Below, piece after piece: positions 21,401 to 33,539 of a DNA stretch of 64,000 nt (the first letter of the stretch is position 1; every line of letters begins with the position of its first letter). The translations under genes were made by a program, and so were the position numbers. The DNA lies in assembly GCF_036417845.1 (NCBI RefSeq), contig NC_089981.1, forward strand, positions 76,239,268-76,303,267, written 5' to 3'. Below the pieces are notes generated by a model, which was given only the letters and a program-made list of their open reading frames with translations, had not been told where the DNA came from and did not search any database. Source of the DNA: Apteryx mantelli. Taxonomy: Eukaryota; Chordata; Aves; Apterygiformes; Apterygidae.

Positions 21401-24400
21401 GAATAAATGAAAAGAAGAATCTTTTCAATGCATATCGGTATGTCCAATTAGCTAGGGAAGAAAATCTGGCTTATTTGAACTCACACAATGCCACGTAGCA
21501 TGTATCTCACATTTCTTCCATGCAGGGTTTCCCCCTCACCTCTGTCAGAGGGTAGTTAAGGATCGCTTTGAAGCAAGTTTATTTTCCTTATAAGGCAGGA
21601 AAATAGTTTAGCTATTGTCTAGGGAGAATGTAGGCAGCCTTCTTCTACTGCTCCCTTTCCCTAATGCCCTCTAGAAATTTGCCTCAAAGATTGCACCTGT
21701 GAATTTGTTGTTTGCCAAGCAAGTCCTATGAAAAGCCCCGTCATCTGAAAGCCACTGGCTATGTTTGCTGGAAGCAGTGGCAGTGCAGGCTGCCTGCCAG
21801 ATCCCATCAGCTCTGACCCGCTGGTGCTGGGAACAAGCTAGCTAACTTCTCCCTTGAACTCTGTCTCTCTACCAAAACTGTGGGCAACTATGGAATAGTA
21901 ATGAAACAGCCAAATAATGGACAAGAAGCTGAGACTGCTGCATCACTTCATGTAGGCCACCAACTAATCCTTAAAGTGTGATGACTTCTACTCACCACTG
22001 ATGATTGGCAGGTCAGGTGAAAGTGGAAGTCTTGGCAGCTGGATATTTATACAGAATGACTTATTACGGGAGCCCTTATTGGCAGGACTTGCTGTTAAAG
22101 GGTGAATCCCTGCATAGACTGTTAAAGCCTTGCAGTAATGTATTTGTCTCTTGTAGAACTGGAATTTCCTGGAGGGTTCAGGGAATAAATAAGAGAGTAT
22201 TCTGCCTTTCCATGGGTAATAGGGATGCCAAACCTTTTCAGGGCAAGAAAAACGTCTTGCATGAGTCTTCTTTTGTATAGGTCTTTTTTACTGACAACAA
22301 ATCCATTGCTTAGTGCACAAAAATTGGGTCCAAGGAGTATGTATGAGGGAAAGCTCTATTGCTCGAGTCTTTGAAAGCTGAAGTGTAGTGCTTGGCTGCA
22401 CTCTATGCTGTAAAGACCAAGCTTCCACATTAACCCACAAGAATGGTCTGTGAGATACCAATGAAGTGTTCAAACATAATTTAAGAACCAAGGTAGACTC
22501 ACTAGTCACATGTGGCTAATCAAGTCAGAGTAAAATGTAGACAACTTAATCACTAAGGAATTTGAGCAACTGTATTCTAATCAGCCTGTGGGATTTTTGC
22601 AGGTATTTTTTCACCTATCTTCTGCCACACTCTGCACCTCCACCTTTGCAGCCCTTTTTGAGTGATATTCTGAACGCAACAGGTACCAGCTAATAGTCAT
22701 AAACCAAGACTTTTTTATTAGAAGATTGTAAATGGTATTTCATGGAATTACTCATCTCTGTCAATTTTTTCTTTAAATGTAGGTGATTTACGATATGGAA
22801 TAAATGAAACCCTGAAAGCTTTTGAAAAGGTTTTACATCTGTACAAGTCTGGGCTCTATCTACGGAAAAGACCTCTTCTTTTAAAAGGTACACGATTTCA
22901 GATGCTTTAAGTAATACTAATAATTCCTGAGGGAGCAAGGAACTTTCTAGTTGGCCAAATTCTGATCTCTCTTACATTCAGACAGTCTGTAGTCACGAGG
23001 AATAGAATTAAGCACCAAAGTATCTTTTTTTCTTTTTCCTCCCTCATTTGAGCAGTCTTTTGTTGTCTCTTCATGGGAGTTACGCATGATTGCATTGTTT
23101 TGCAAAGTAAATACAGTACAGACAATCTGGCATACATATGAACGTAAGTTTGCACTACTTCTAAATACTGTTTTCAGAATGTGCATCAGCCTGTGTTTTA
23201 AGTGAATTGATGTATTTGCTATAGCTTAAGCAACTAGACCAGAGAAGTAAACTTGAGTCTCGCATGTTCTTCTCTCTTCAGTGTCATCTTATTCTCTTGA
23301 CAAATAGGGCAACTTTCCAGGTTGATACACAATCTTCCCCTGTTTCACTTGATGACTTCTGGCTGGTCAGCACAGTTTATTATAGGAGGACAAAGTGTGT
23401 GGGGGTCACAACACTGACTGAGCCAAGTGTGGCAGAATAGCTAGAGCCTTGCTGCCCTACTATATTTCTTTTTTTTCCTGAAGATATGGGTGGATAAAGG
23501 AGCCTTTATGAGGCGCATTCCTCTGTGTAAATGGGACCCATTCCATAGTAGAGATGTGGCTGATCATTCTTCCCACTGGAAAGGCTTGGAAAGTCCAGCA
23601 GTTACCATGGCTTACATTTTCCTGAGTATTTCCCTGAAGTGGTGGAAGAGTGATGGCAGCTTGAAGAAGGAAATCCCTCTGTGTTCAGAGGAGCTGGAAT
23701 TGGCACATTTATGAACAAAAATACCTGGGCATTTGTGCTGAAGGACCAGTGGTTTTAACAGGAATTGCCAATTTTTTCCGATGACACCTACCTGTTGACT
23801 TAGCAGCTGGCCCAATAGCAATGTGCTAACGTGATCACCATCCCAGAGGTGTGGGAGGGTGAGGAGAGACTCTTAGTCAGTGAACAATAACCTTCCCATT
23901 GCCTGCTCAGGCTTGTCAAGTCTTTTGGGTTCTGCTGGAACAAGATCTAGCCTCCCTTTCCTCCACTGTGGCTCCTAAATCTCCTGTACCTGTGGGTGGC
24001 ACCACGATGTGTGGGTCACCACGTGCCCCACACTGCTATGTGGTGGATCTGTGATTCCCTGGGGAGCTGGTGCTGCTGTTGGGGCTGAGGTGACTGCTGT
24101 GATGTCGGCTCCTCTGGAGCCCTGCTAGAAAGGCCAATCCCCACCGCAGCCCACTGCTACAGCCTCTGCCCTCTCATGCGCCCCTATAGCTGCTCCCCTG
24201 TCCCTTCACCCCGTATTGATTCTCTGTAGGAACTTGAGGGCTCTGCCTGCTCTATCATATCTGTTGAGGAATTGCTGCCCAGTGCTTGATAGCAGAACTA
24301 AAAGTAAGGGTTTGGGGGTTTTCTACTTTTGGAGCATCACTCATTCCATTTAAGCAGGTCAATTCAATCTATTGCTATCTCCTTTCCATGAAGAAGTTCA

Positions 24401-26228
24401 CCAGAGCGCAAAGTATAAAGTTTATGTTGTAGCTAGTCATTGAAAGTGCGCTTAATTTCTCTAAATACCGTCTTTCTGTTCCCAGAATACATCTCCCTGA
24501 AGGGCTTCCGAACTGTGGAAGTAGAAGACTATAAGTGCTGGCCCTCCTACAGCCACCTGGGATGCCTGCTCTCTGTCCACAGTGCCGAGGAAGCTGCCGC
24601 AATTTGCAACTCCCAATCCCAGTGTCAAAGTTTTATTGTCACCCAGCAGAGGACATGGACAGGTGAGCTTGGCTGAGACTGAAGGTCCTGTGGTAGGAGC
24701 GTGAAGTCAATGACCACATGGTGCCTCAGCTTCCTCATTCATAAATGGGGATGCTGCTGCTGCCCTTCTTCATAGTGCCTTGAGTCTACAGGTGCATATA
24801 AAAGCTGACTTTCTTATTCTCAAGGCAGGTGGCTGCCATGGTGGGCAACCAAGGATCCAGAGTATTTGCAGGGAGAGAGGTGTTGACATAAGAGAAAAAT
24901 TGCATTCTCCTGCAGATTTCTGCTGCCTTTCCAGAACACACGATATTTTTCTGAATTTTCCCCTCCACTTTTTGCACAGTGCTGCTATGTATTGCTAAAC
25001 AGTTACTTATTTCTTACGGAGATGGCTTCATTTTGGTATAGGTTAAACAATTCCTGTGGTATATAGTTTGCAAAAAGCTGTGGGGTTTTTGAGATGAAAG
25101 CAGCTGCGTAAAAGTAGGTGGTTACTATTGTTATAACTGGAAGAATCATAGCTTACAAGTTGTTATCCCCTTTATCAAAGCTAAAGCCCCAAACCAATGG
25201 ATTTCACAAAGGTCCCTGTAATTAGCTCTAATTATAGCCTTTTATAGCTAGCATGTTTTCAGAATTATATTATAAATTACCTCATTTAGCTGACACTTCA
25301 ATCATGGGCTAAATTGTTACTCATAAAGTAAAACACTAAATGAGGTAAATGAGTGTTTTCAGGGACCGCGCTGAAGAGTCATGCCTTGTCAGCTCACATG
25401 ACAAATTCTGCTAAAACAACAACAAAAATACAGTCTTCTTGGGTTTGTGTAAAATTGGCATATGTTTAACTATCGACGTAAGAGTGCTCACGTTGATACA
25501 ACATAAAACTCTTAGAGCCGGTTTCATACTAACGATGGATTGTGTGTGTTCTGCGTTAATGTGTCACATCTGGTCTTCTAACAGGGTGGATGTTAGATGC
25601 TGTGTTTAGTGCATTACTGGAAGGAACTGCACTTAAAACTGTGCAAAATGATGCAGAAGGGATCATCCTTTCTCCAGTGCCACACTGATCCTTGCCATCC
25701 AGCGCGATGCCTGCAGTCTGTTACGTTTCTCTTGCTGCAGTTTTTCCTTCTTGCATTTTTATAGTAAATCTTTGCAACTGAAGATGACAAAAGTGTGTGG
25801 CAGGCCTCTGAAATGCTGACTGCCTAACTTTTCCGTTTGGATTAATGAGAGCTGTGGGAACATGCCAGTCCATCTTAGTGCAACTTTGTAAAGCAAAGCA
25901 AGACATAAAAGCCTCTTGGGCCTGATTTTGCATTCCCTGTGCACGCTTACTGAACTCAATCAGTGTCTGGAGTACTCTGGGAGTGTAAAACACATCTACA
26001 GCAGGGCAGAACGACCCTCCTTTGAGAAAGTATTATGTTCCTGTGTCTTTTGGAACAAATAGCTTGGGTCAAAATGAACCTATCTATCTCCTCTATTAAA
26101 CTTGCACTTTTATTTCCTTTCCAGGACGCCCACTCGCCTCATTTCAGAGCAGTCCGACTGATTTAATACCGGATGTTAATGCTGTAGTCTATATTAAACG
26201 ATCAGCTTCCTCAGGGGAAAGACTTTAA
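17989..26228 (+). CDS. PKDCC/VLK-family secreted protein kinase (PKDCC-like), complete, seven coding exons
   Basis: PKDCC (VLK) is a Golgi-resident and secreted kinase that phosphorylates tyrosines on extracellular proteins and is needed for skeletal and lung development. Joined exons 17989-18477, 18917-19039, 21166-21437, 22603-22682, 22783-22887, 24486-24662 and 26125-26228 give 1,350 bases: 449 residues and a TAA stop. A Leu/Ala hydrophobic segment (about 14-34) is a signal peptide or anchor. The glycine loop is VVGWGFTK (93-100), the ATP lysine is K116 in VALK, and the helix-C glutamate is E149 in KLLKE. The catalytic aspartate is D228 in LLDFQPRQF and the metal-binding aspartate is D245 in VTDMDD. 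Possible N-glycosylation sites are N319 and N329. Cysteines in the C-terminal part match the family. It is slightly shorter than human PKDCC (493). The only methionine in exon 1 is the chosen start. Differences from PKDCC plus the location suggest a paralogue. Confidence 0.92.
18040..18081 (+). repeat. Nine-base tandem repeat inside the signal segment
   Basis: The unit GCGCTGCTG is repeated about 4.7 times and encodes Ala-Leu-Leu units in the hydrophobic N-terminal segment of the PKDCC-like protein. A change in copy number would lengthen or shorten the membrane segment without shifting frame. Confidence 0.85.
18917..19039 (+). CDS. PKDCC-like exon 2
   Basis: This exon encodes residues 164-204, including [20 protein letters not shown], which is the kinase hinge region and closely matches PKDCC. 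It has 41 codons, the same count as the corresponding stretch of human PKDCC. The acceptor is ctctctgcag and the donor is gtaaga. Confidence 0.93.
21166..21437 (+). CDS. PKDCC-like exon 3: catalytic core
   Basis: This exon encodes residues 205-294 with [20 protein letters not shown] and LKVTDMDDA. The family replaces the usual HRD and DFG motifs with these strings, and both aspartates (D228, D245) are kept, so activity is plausible. It ends EKKNLFNAY with a split arginine codon and a gtatgt donor. Confidence 0.95.
22603..22682 (+). CDS. PKDCC-like exon 4
   Basis: This exon encodes [20 protein letters not shown] to ILNATG (residues 295-322). The motif is nearly identical to PKDCC, including the N-glycosylation sequon NAT at N319. 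The acceptor is tttttgcag and the donor is gtacca. Confidence 0.94.
22783..22887 (+). CDS. PKDCC-like exon 5
   Basis: This exon encodes [20 protein letters not shown] then [14 protein letters not shown] (from residue 323), with a potential glycosylation site at N329. The intron before it, 22683-22782, is only 100 bp. The donor is gtacac. Confidence 0.92.
24486..24662 (+). CDS. PKDCC-like exon 6: cysteine-containing C-terminal region
   Basis: This exon encodes [20 protein letters not shown] through QQRTWTG. Cysteines in KCWPSY, LGCLLSV, AICNSQ and QCQSF are spaced as in PKDCC and suggest disulfides in the secreted protein. The acceptor is ttcccag and the donor is gtgagc. Confidence 0.94.
24700..24805 (+). 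repeat. L3/MIR-like relic in PKDCC-like intron 6
   Basis: The phrases gtgcctcagcttcctcattc, then ataaatggggatg, then cccttcttcatagtgccttg follow the well-known MIR/L3 order of gcctcagtttcctc, aaatggggat and a gtgccttgag end. Roughly 100 bases are recognisable. Identification is from memory of the consensus. Confidence 0.65.
26125..26228 (+). CDS. PKDCC-like exon 7 and stop
   Basis: This exon encodes [20 protein letters not shown] then [14 protein letters not shown] and TAA. It aligns with the PKDCC C-terminus (GRQL, then VVPD, then YVK) but has about seven extra residues. The acceptor is tttcctttccag. Confidence 0.92.
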
Positions 26229-28600
26229 AGACAATGAGATCACATAACACGATCCTGGGAGGAACAAACCATCGGGGAGAATTTCAGCTACTGAAAAGAA
26301 TGACATATTTTATTTCACTTTAGGATGTGATCTCCCTGCCAGCTCAGATTGAGTCAATGCTGCTGTCTCCTTGATCAAAGCTCAGATTTCTCGTTGCAGA
26401 ATGCTCCCTTCTCCACAACCCTGCTAGCTTGTTTATCTGTTCCCACACTCTGCTGTTCCTCATAAACACGCTCAATTTCAGTCGAATGTTGCTAGAATGT
26501 GCAATACCTAGCCTTGCTGCTTCAGTAGCCAGCTTGTCAGCCAAGAAATAGAAATAACCGCAAGGGACCCGGCTGGAGTAGGCCTAGTTAGTTCAGCAGT
26601 CTCTGAAAGCCTCTGAATAATACACCTTGGAGAATGCAGTGGCTCCGTCTGCAGCTGCCGACAAGGATTTCATGCCACTGCAACTGTAAAGGTCTAGATT
26701 TTGGTGGTGGGGCCGAGGTTGCAGGGTTGGGATCCATAACCAGAGGTTGATGATGGGGGTGGTCTTCAAAGGAGAGTTTTGGTTCAGTTCCTTCCAGGGC
26801 AGAGGAGGGAGGTGTGTACAAATCAACTCTGGAACCATATGTCTGAATGTTTGTATGCAGGATTTGGGTTTTATCCTATGTGGTTTGTAGTGCCACCTCC
26901 CATGTATCAACCTTGAAGGTTTTTCTCTGTTACTTTCCATGAAAGAGTGAGACATTCAAATTATTTATGTATAAAGTGTTACTCTGTATGGTAAAGAATG
27001 ACTACGTTTATTCTAAGCATAGTGTGAAAAGCTTTTTTTCTTGTTTTTTAATTGTCCTATGTCTTTATTGCAACCAAATGAACAAATGCAAGTGTTCTTC
27101 ACCTCCGCTCACCTAGCAGCATTAGCTACTGCTGAGGATGACCTCAGGGTGTGCTTGGCAATGTGCAAATGTGCCCAAGCCCCTTGGACTCTTAGATCCT
27201 GGAGGACACTGTCTGTCTATGCTTGCAGGCTCACAGGTATAGAAGAGAAAGTCTGGTCTCAAGAGTCTCCTGGATCTGCCCTTCACTAACAGTGTAGATA
27301 GATGTGGCACCTGAAAAATAGGTGGGGTTTACTGCATTTTCAGGCTGTGAGAGATGGCAACATAATGTGCCACTCCTAGGAGTGTCTGGAAACACTGGCT
27401 GTAGAGTATTTTGCTATCTCTTTTGTAACATGTTCAGAAAAGTCCAAATCACTGCCGGCCTCACTCCTCTGCAAGGGAAGGTTCCTAGCCAAGCCCTGCT
27501 GAGGAGAGCAATGCTGCAGCCTGTGTGTGATGCAGTTATGTTTTCCTCTGAGCTTGCACTGTGGTGCAGAAATGACTGCTCTTGGGACATTGCCATTGAC
27601 TCCCTGGAGCCTCGTCTGTGTGTGGATGTTTCCAGGCCTCTGTAGCAGCCTGGGTGCCTCTAGACTAAGGATGCCTGAGCTCTTGCCCTGGGTTGTGCCC
27701 TGCTTTTCACAGTCTGTCCTGCGTTTCCTAATGCAGGTGCTCACCTTTCAGCTCATTAGGGCTCTATTAACCCACAGCAATGCCATTGCAGGGGGGCTTT
27801 CTCATGCAATTTAACCCCTGCTGCTCGCACTGAGGCTCGGCTACTCTGAGAGGGATATCAATGAATGAGGACTCCTTGTTAGCACAACAAGAAGGCTCTT
27901 CTTGCTTTGCTGCAGGCTTTGTGAAGGCAATGCTTTTTAAATGGACAGCCCTAGCTGGTTCTCTCCATCACAGTGGGTCCTGTGGATGTCGAAGGAAAGG
28001 CCCTGCCAGGGGTCCTCTGTTGTTTTACACGGAGCCTGCTGAGCAAGGCTTCGGCCATCTGCTGTGTGGCGCTTCACATTAGCAAGCAGTAACGATAGTT
28101 TATTCCATGTCTCTCAACCTCATGAGATACAAATCAGAACTATATCCCCCAATTTAAAGGCCAGCCTGGGGTCATTTCAGAGAGGAAGAGATAGTCTATG
28201 AAAACTCAAAGGCTGAAGTGATTCCGCTTTGTGTTAGAAAGATTTTCCTGTCCTAAAAATCTCTCCTAGTAAGAAGGGAAGGGCAAGGCTCTGAGAGCAC
28301 TGTGTGTTTTAGTCATGACACATTCCTTTCATATTGCAGATTTTTCCATATAATTTTCATTGTATTATTTATTTTCTGTAAATCAGAGTCAGGTCCAGCC
28401 CATCAGCAGATGGGGCAGGGTACAGCACTGTTATTTGTATAAAAGCAGATTCCAGCCTCAAACCTGCAGTTGTTGGATTCTGTGAGTGGAGATCATATCA
28501 TCTTGTCTTGGAAAGTTTTGAGCACACAGCGCTTAACCAATAATAAAAAAATATTAATAAAAATGGAACTTAAGTTTCAAAGGATCCCAATTGCTTGTTC
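26229..28600 (+). other. Probable PKDCC-like 3' UTR and flank
   Basis: No coding exon follows the stop. Candidate cleavage signals are a variant TATAAA at 26,970-26,975 and two AATAAA hexamers at 28,542-28,547 and 28,556-28,561. Which is used, and so the UTR length, cannot be settled from sequence. The rest of the interval has no recognised feature. Confidence 0.35.
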
Positions 28601-31600
28601 TGCTTTTGCCACACCAGATGGCTTTTGTAGGAAATTTAGTCCACTCTTTTCAAATGCAGGTTACGTTCTTAGAGCCCTGACCCCATTAGTGCATTCATCA
28701 GGCTGTTTAATGACATGCTCCACTCTGTCCCACTGGGTATCTGTTATACTGAACTGGAGCTGCCACTGCTTCCACCCACTTTCTTCGGGCCTCCAGCAGT
28801 GTAATGCCTCTCTCTGCGTGCTGCTAAGATTTGTCCTTTGTTCATTTTCTTGGTGCAAATTCTGATATTTGCACCAGTGAAATGAGGAATAGCAAAGATA
28901 AATGTTCACAGCCACTGATCGGGGCAGAGACATATGTTTATGTCCAATTCTGCTCATGTGCTAGAGACTTAAAAGACACTACAAATGTGTTGTTAAAAGT
29001 GCACACACCATCCTCCCTGCATCACATAACACCTCATGGATGTGCCAGATTCAGTATGATTTGAGATGACATCCTACTGTAGTCCAATGGTGCCCGGTGA
29101 ATGCTGAATGAGGTCTAGAGAGAGAAAACGTTTTATCGCCCCCCTGCATCTAGAGCAATAGTTTGACATGCATTGGAGGAAGCACAGTCACCAGAAAAAG
29201 CAGTTCCCACCTTGCTTTTTCCCAGCCTCTTGTTGCTGCCCTCTGCTAAGAAACCTTTTCCAATGGCAGTGCTGGTTTAAATGCATGCGAGAGTAATTCT
29301 GTGCAAGCTTGCAGTGGCTGGTGGTGACCCTCAAGCTTCACACAGCCCGTGAGCTCTCAGGTCATCTTCTGGGCCAGCTGTGCATGGAGCACCCAGGCTG
29401 CTGAACAAGTTGGAGGTGAGTCAACAGGAGGAAGCGTATTCTGTACAGCCCTTGTGCACCATGTGGCTTCTTTGTAGCACACTCTCTCTAAGTCCCATCT
29501 CATCCAGTTAGTCTTTATTCATTCCATCCTTTTATTAAATTATAACTGCCTCAAGCAGCTTTAGACTTTCAATTTCAGTGAAAATTTCAGTGCACTCCTA
29601 AAAACTGCATTTCAGTAACTATGGTACATGCAACATTGAGATATAAACGTTTGTTGCCCTTAAAACTCACAATTGCTGGAGTTAATTTGTCTCTGCTATC
29701 ACTGATCAGTATTTTAGCAACCATTGTGGAAGATGTAACAGAGTAAAGTGCTTGGAAGGAAACAGCAGGGGATCAATTGCAATGGAAACCATGTGTGCTG
29801 GAGGAATAATATTTACCTAAATGTGTCTATCACAACTTCCCAAAGGATACAGCTATTAGGAGAAAATGGATATGAAAATATTGCCTTCACAGATAAAAGT
29901 TAGAAATACCATTTTTTAAAACACAAACTTTAATATTCTTAATTAATTCCATATTGCAATAACAGAGATAAAGCCACATCCATAAAGGATAATACCATGT
30001 ACTCCAAAGATATAAACCACAGTTTAATAAATAGCAACAGATGCAGAATGACTCATTTTAAGTATGTTTGCACATGCATTTACATGACTGGTGAATCCAT
30101 GCTTGGTTGAGGAATGGCATGAGGGGGACAGAAGTGATTAAAGAAAAGGTAGCTCACGGTGCATCAGTAAGGGCTCAAATAACAGTAAAAATAATACCTG
30201 TATTTTTGCATTACATGTTTTGCAAACTTCAATGACACTATCAACAACATTCAAACAGATGAACTTTCAGGTTTGTCCGGAGCATTTGTGAAAACCAGGA
30301 GTTTATTGCAAGCAGCCGTAGGCACAAATCACACATCTGGGTTAATGTCAATTTTTGTAAAGTCTTGCATATCTATGTATATCTTATGACTAGAAGTCAG
30401 AGCACTTTTGCCCTACAGGGACAAAGGACCTTTTTTGTGGCTCCACAGCCTCTCAACCTCACAGCCAGCACATACGTGCTAGTATACCTGGGGAGCCACT
30501 AGGTCATCTGCTGTCAGAGGTCAATAGGTAGGATCAGACATCACATCGGAGTGGTCTAACCACAAGACAAGCCTGTCTTTGATTTGTAACCTGTCTTTTC
30601 ATTTACCATCGACCATTTCTAGATTAGAAAGTGCTAAATACTATGTAGTAATAATGCCCTGTAAACAAGGAAGGGTAAAGCTATGTGTTAAAAGCACGGT
30701 GCCTTAACTACGTTGTACTATTAATATGCTACATCACACCTTCCAAATCCAAGTCTAGATGAGGCTTAAGAAAAGACAAATGCTTATTGGCATTTATTCT
30801 CAAACCCCATCAAAATCAATGGAAGTGTCTCCCAGACTTTTTGGGTGAAATCTATTGTCCTACTTAGGATACTGGAAATGTTAGATCCAGCCTCAAAATG
30901 AATTAAAACATCAGCCGCTCGCTAGGCGACAAAATAAACAATGAAATTTTCAGATTCTTGTATCTGTAAATTATGTCTCCCCACATAATGTCTTTAGCAA
31001 GCGAATTGTTTTTTCTGCTGGGAAAAACCCTGCTGCAAATTCTCCCACTGCTTCAGATGACAGATCAGAGAGTTCTGGCACAGATTAAAAGCTTGATAAT
31101 GAAACCTGGGCACACAAGTTAATCATCACATTGGGTAGCCAGAAAGGCCCTTTATGCGTGTCTTGGGGACACTTGGGCGCAAAGGAAATTTTCTAAGACC
31201 TCAGATGGAAAATATTGAGAAACATTTCAGGATAACTAGGTGCTGTGTTTAGTTCAATGCTGCTCCTGCTTGTTTGCAGAGGCAGTCATGAACTCCCATT
31301 CCTAATTAATCTTGTCCTTGTTTGTTTCTGCTGATCCTTTAAATACGCAAGACACAATTCACTGTCCCTCTCGGTAGAGTTAATGCCACGGCTCGCATTT
31401 TCAGGGCAGAATATTTCACTTTGTCTAGTGGAACTTAACCACTGTTACATGACTGTGATAATTAACATTACCTCCAAAGCAAAGCAGTTATACCAGACTA
31501 AATTCACTCTTACTCTAGAATAGTGTTAAACCCAAAGTTTTACTAGCAAAGCTAAGGACCAGGTCAAGATGTACTCTAGAAATAAAGTACTGCCTAATCA

Positions 31601-31880
31601 CTGCAATTGGCTTGTTTGGTGACTTGCTGTATGGTAACAACTGTTAAAAACTCCACTGAGACCCTTACAAATCAGGTAAATAATGTCTGCTCCATCCAGG
31701 GAGCTGGAGGCACAAGCTGCTTCCAGCACAGAGTAACTAACTAGCCTTTGTTTTTAGGGGAAAAAAAAAAAGAAAGGAATAAATATTTAAGAACTGCATT
31801 TAATTAAATGGGTTTTATTCTATTTTCACTGAGTGCTTCACCTTTGAAAGAGATCAGTGGTGTGTTATTTTAGCAGTGCC
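28601..31880. other. Intergenic, nothing recognised
   Basis: This is AT-rich non-coding sequence with no long open frame, tRNA-like fold or clear repeat. A stretch at 29,560-30,060 is rich in AATTA/TAAT homeodomain-type words, which alone is weak evidence of function. Confidence 0.5.
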
Positions 31881-31889
31881 TCCCCCAGC

Positions 31890-32230
31890 TTGCTAAGATA
31901 ACACAGGAGCGCAGGAGCCAGCCTCTCCCCGCACCGCCTTTGCTTTCGGACCGCTACGGACTGTCAGTCTGCGCTGACGGAAACACTGAGACGGAGCGGC
32001 GAGACGGGCTGCGAAGCCTCGCGGCCAGGGACCCTGCTAATGCCGTGGAGGCTGTCGCGAGGCCACGGGCGGCGGGCCGGGGCTTGGCCGGCGTGGGGCC
32101 CCATGCCGCAGCACCGCGAAGCCTTGCTGAGCCCGGCATGCCCCGATGCTCGCCAGGGCAGAGCTCCAGCAGCCCCAGACCTGGCTGAGGCCTGCTCCCT
32201 TCGCTCTGATGCCTGCGGCTCCCTGTCCAA
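31890..32230. promoter_or_regulatory. Orphan CpG-rich patch
   Basis: CpG dinucleotides are suddenly frequent from the words gcaccgcctttgc to about gatgcctgcggctcc, within AT-rich surroundings. The open frames here are compositional and resemble no protein known to me. It may be a distal promoter, enhancer or non-coding RNA start. Confidence 0.45.
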
Positions 32231-33470
32231 AGCATCTCCCCACCAGCGCTGCATCTGACAGTGATATTCTAAGTGCGAGGGCCAAAGCGCACTGTTGCTT
32301 CTGCTCTGTTTTAAATACACATATTGCAAATTCTTTGTTTGGAGCCATTGTTCAGCAGAACAGCTTCAGTCCTGCCAGGCTGCAGATGAGCTGTCTTGGG
32401 AAAGGCGAACGGTTTCCATGCCAGAAACCAAATCAAAGTTTTACCTTCCTCCTCAGAAGTGCAGCTTTACCTTGCCTGACCCCCCATCCTACGGAGAACC
32501 CTGAACTTGTGTGGATCAGCTTTGCACGTTCGTGCACAGGAAAAGAATAGGGAGAACAAACAAAACACCCCACCCTCTTCCACTTATTTAAGATCAGAAA
32601 GAGAGTGTAGGCTAAGCCTGGAGGACTGGATTTATGGATTCAGAAGAACATAGTTATTAAAATGTTATGAAAGTTTTCCTCTGCTTTAAATGCATAAATA
32701 TGCAGATGAAAGGAGCCATGTGATCTGGCCACCGGCCACGCTGCTGCAGGCTCAGCCTAATTATCAGCTGCCAGCGCTGCTGCTTTTTAAGTGGTGAGCA
32801 TGATTAAAGGTGCAAAGACAACTGAAGAAAGTTAGATTGGTTCTTACAAGGCCTGCTTCTATTTTATAATCACATGGCAGCTTGGCCTTGGGACTGAATC
32901 TGCCCTTACAAGCAGAGGGAGAGAAGTTCTGCTGATCAGACAGTTTCTTTTCAGCCACAAGCTCCACGTGCTCTTGAATTCATCATGTTCATAGCAAGAC
33001 TTTTTGCCAAGGCAAACTGCTTTCCTTCCCTGATCCGCAAAGAAGAGCGCTCTGTAGCACAGCAAGAAAAGCAGGTACGACCATAGTAGGTAAGGGAGGG
33101 AGTCAAATACTTTGGAAGTGTGGTCCAAATATTCACACTCTCCTAACCAGAGAGGTGCTAACTCATTTTAAACGCATCGTGGAAATGGGATTTCTGGGGC
33201 TTCTCCTCTCCCCGGGAACAGGAAATATCATTGCAAAACCCAGGGAGTCTCGAGCATTTGGGGGAGAACCGCGGTGCCATGGATAAAACAAAGGGATTCT
33301 GCTTTCCAGAGCTGCCATTTTTCCAGCTCAGCTGCATGGCCGTCGTAGTTAAAGCAAGGCCAAATAGTCTGGCAGCATCTGTCCTTTAGTGATCCGCATT
33401 CGCAGGGGGACAGGACCTGGCTCTGCCAAGTGACAGACCTGTCAAGCCTCACGCTTTGAGTGTGAACCGC
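32231..33470. other. Intergenic, nothing recognised
   Basis: Mixed-composition sequence between two CpG-rich patches, with no coding or repeat signature that I can support. Confidence 0.5.
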
Positions 33471-33539
33471 GCACAGTGGGCTTTTGCCACCAGCTTCCCA
33501 CAGCTACAGCTGGATCTGGTGCCTTCCCAGCGGCTCTGC

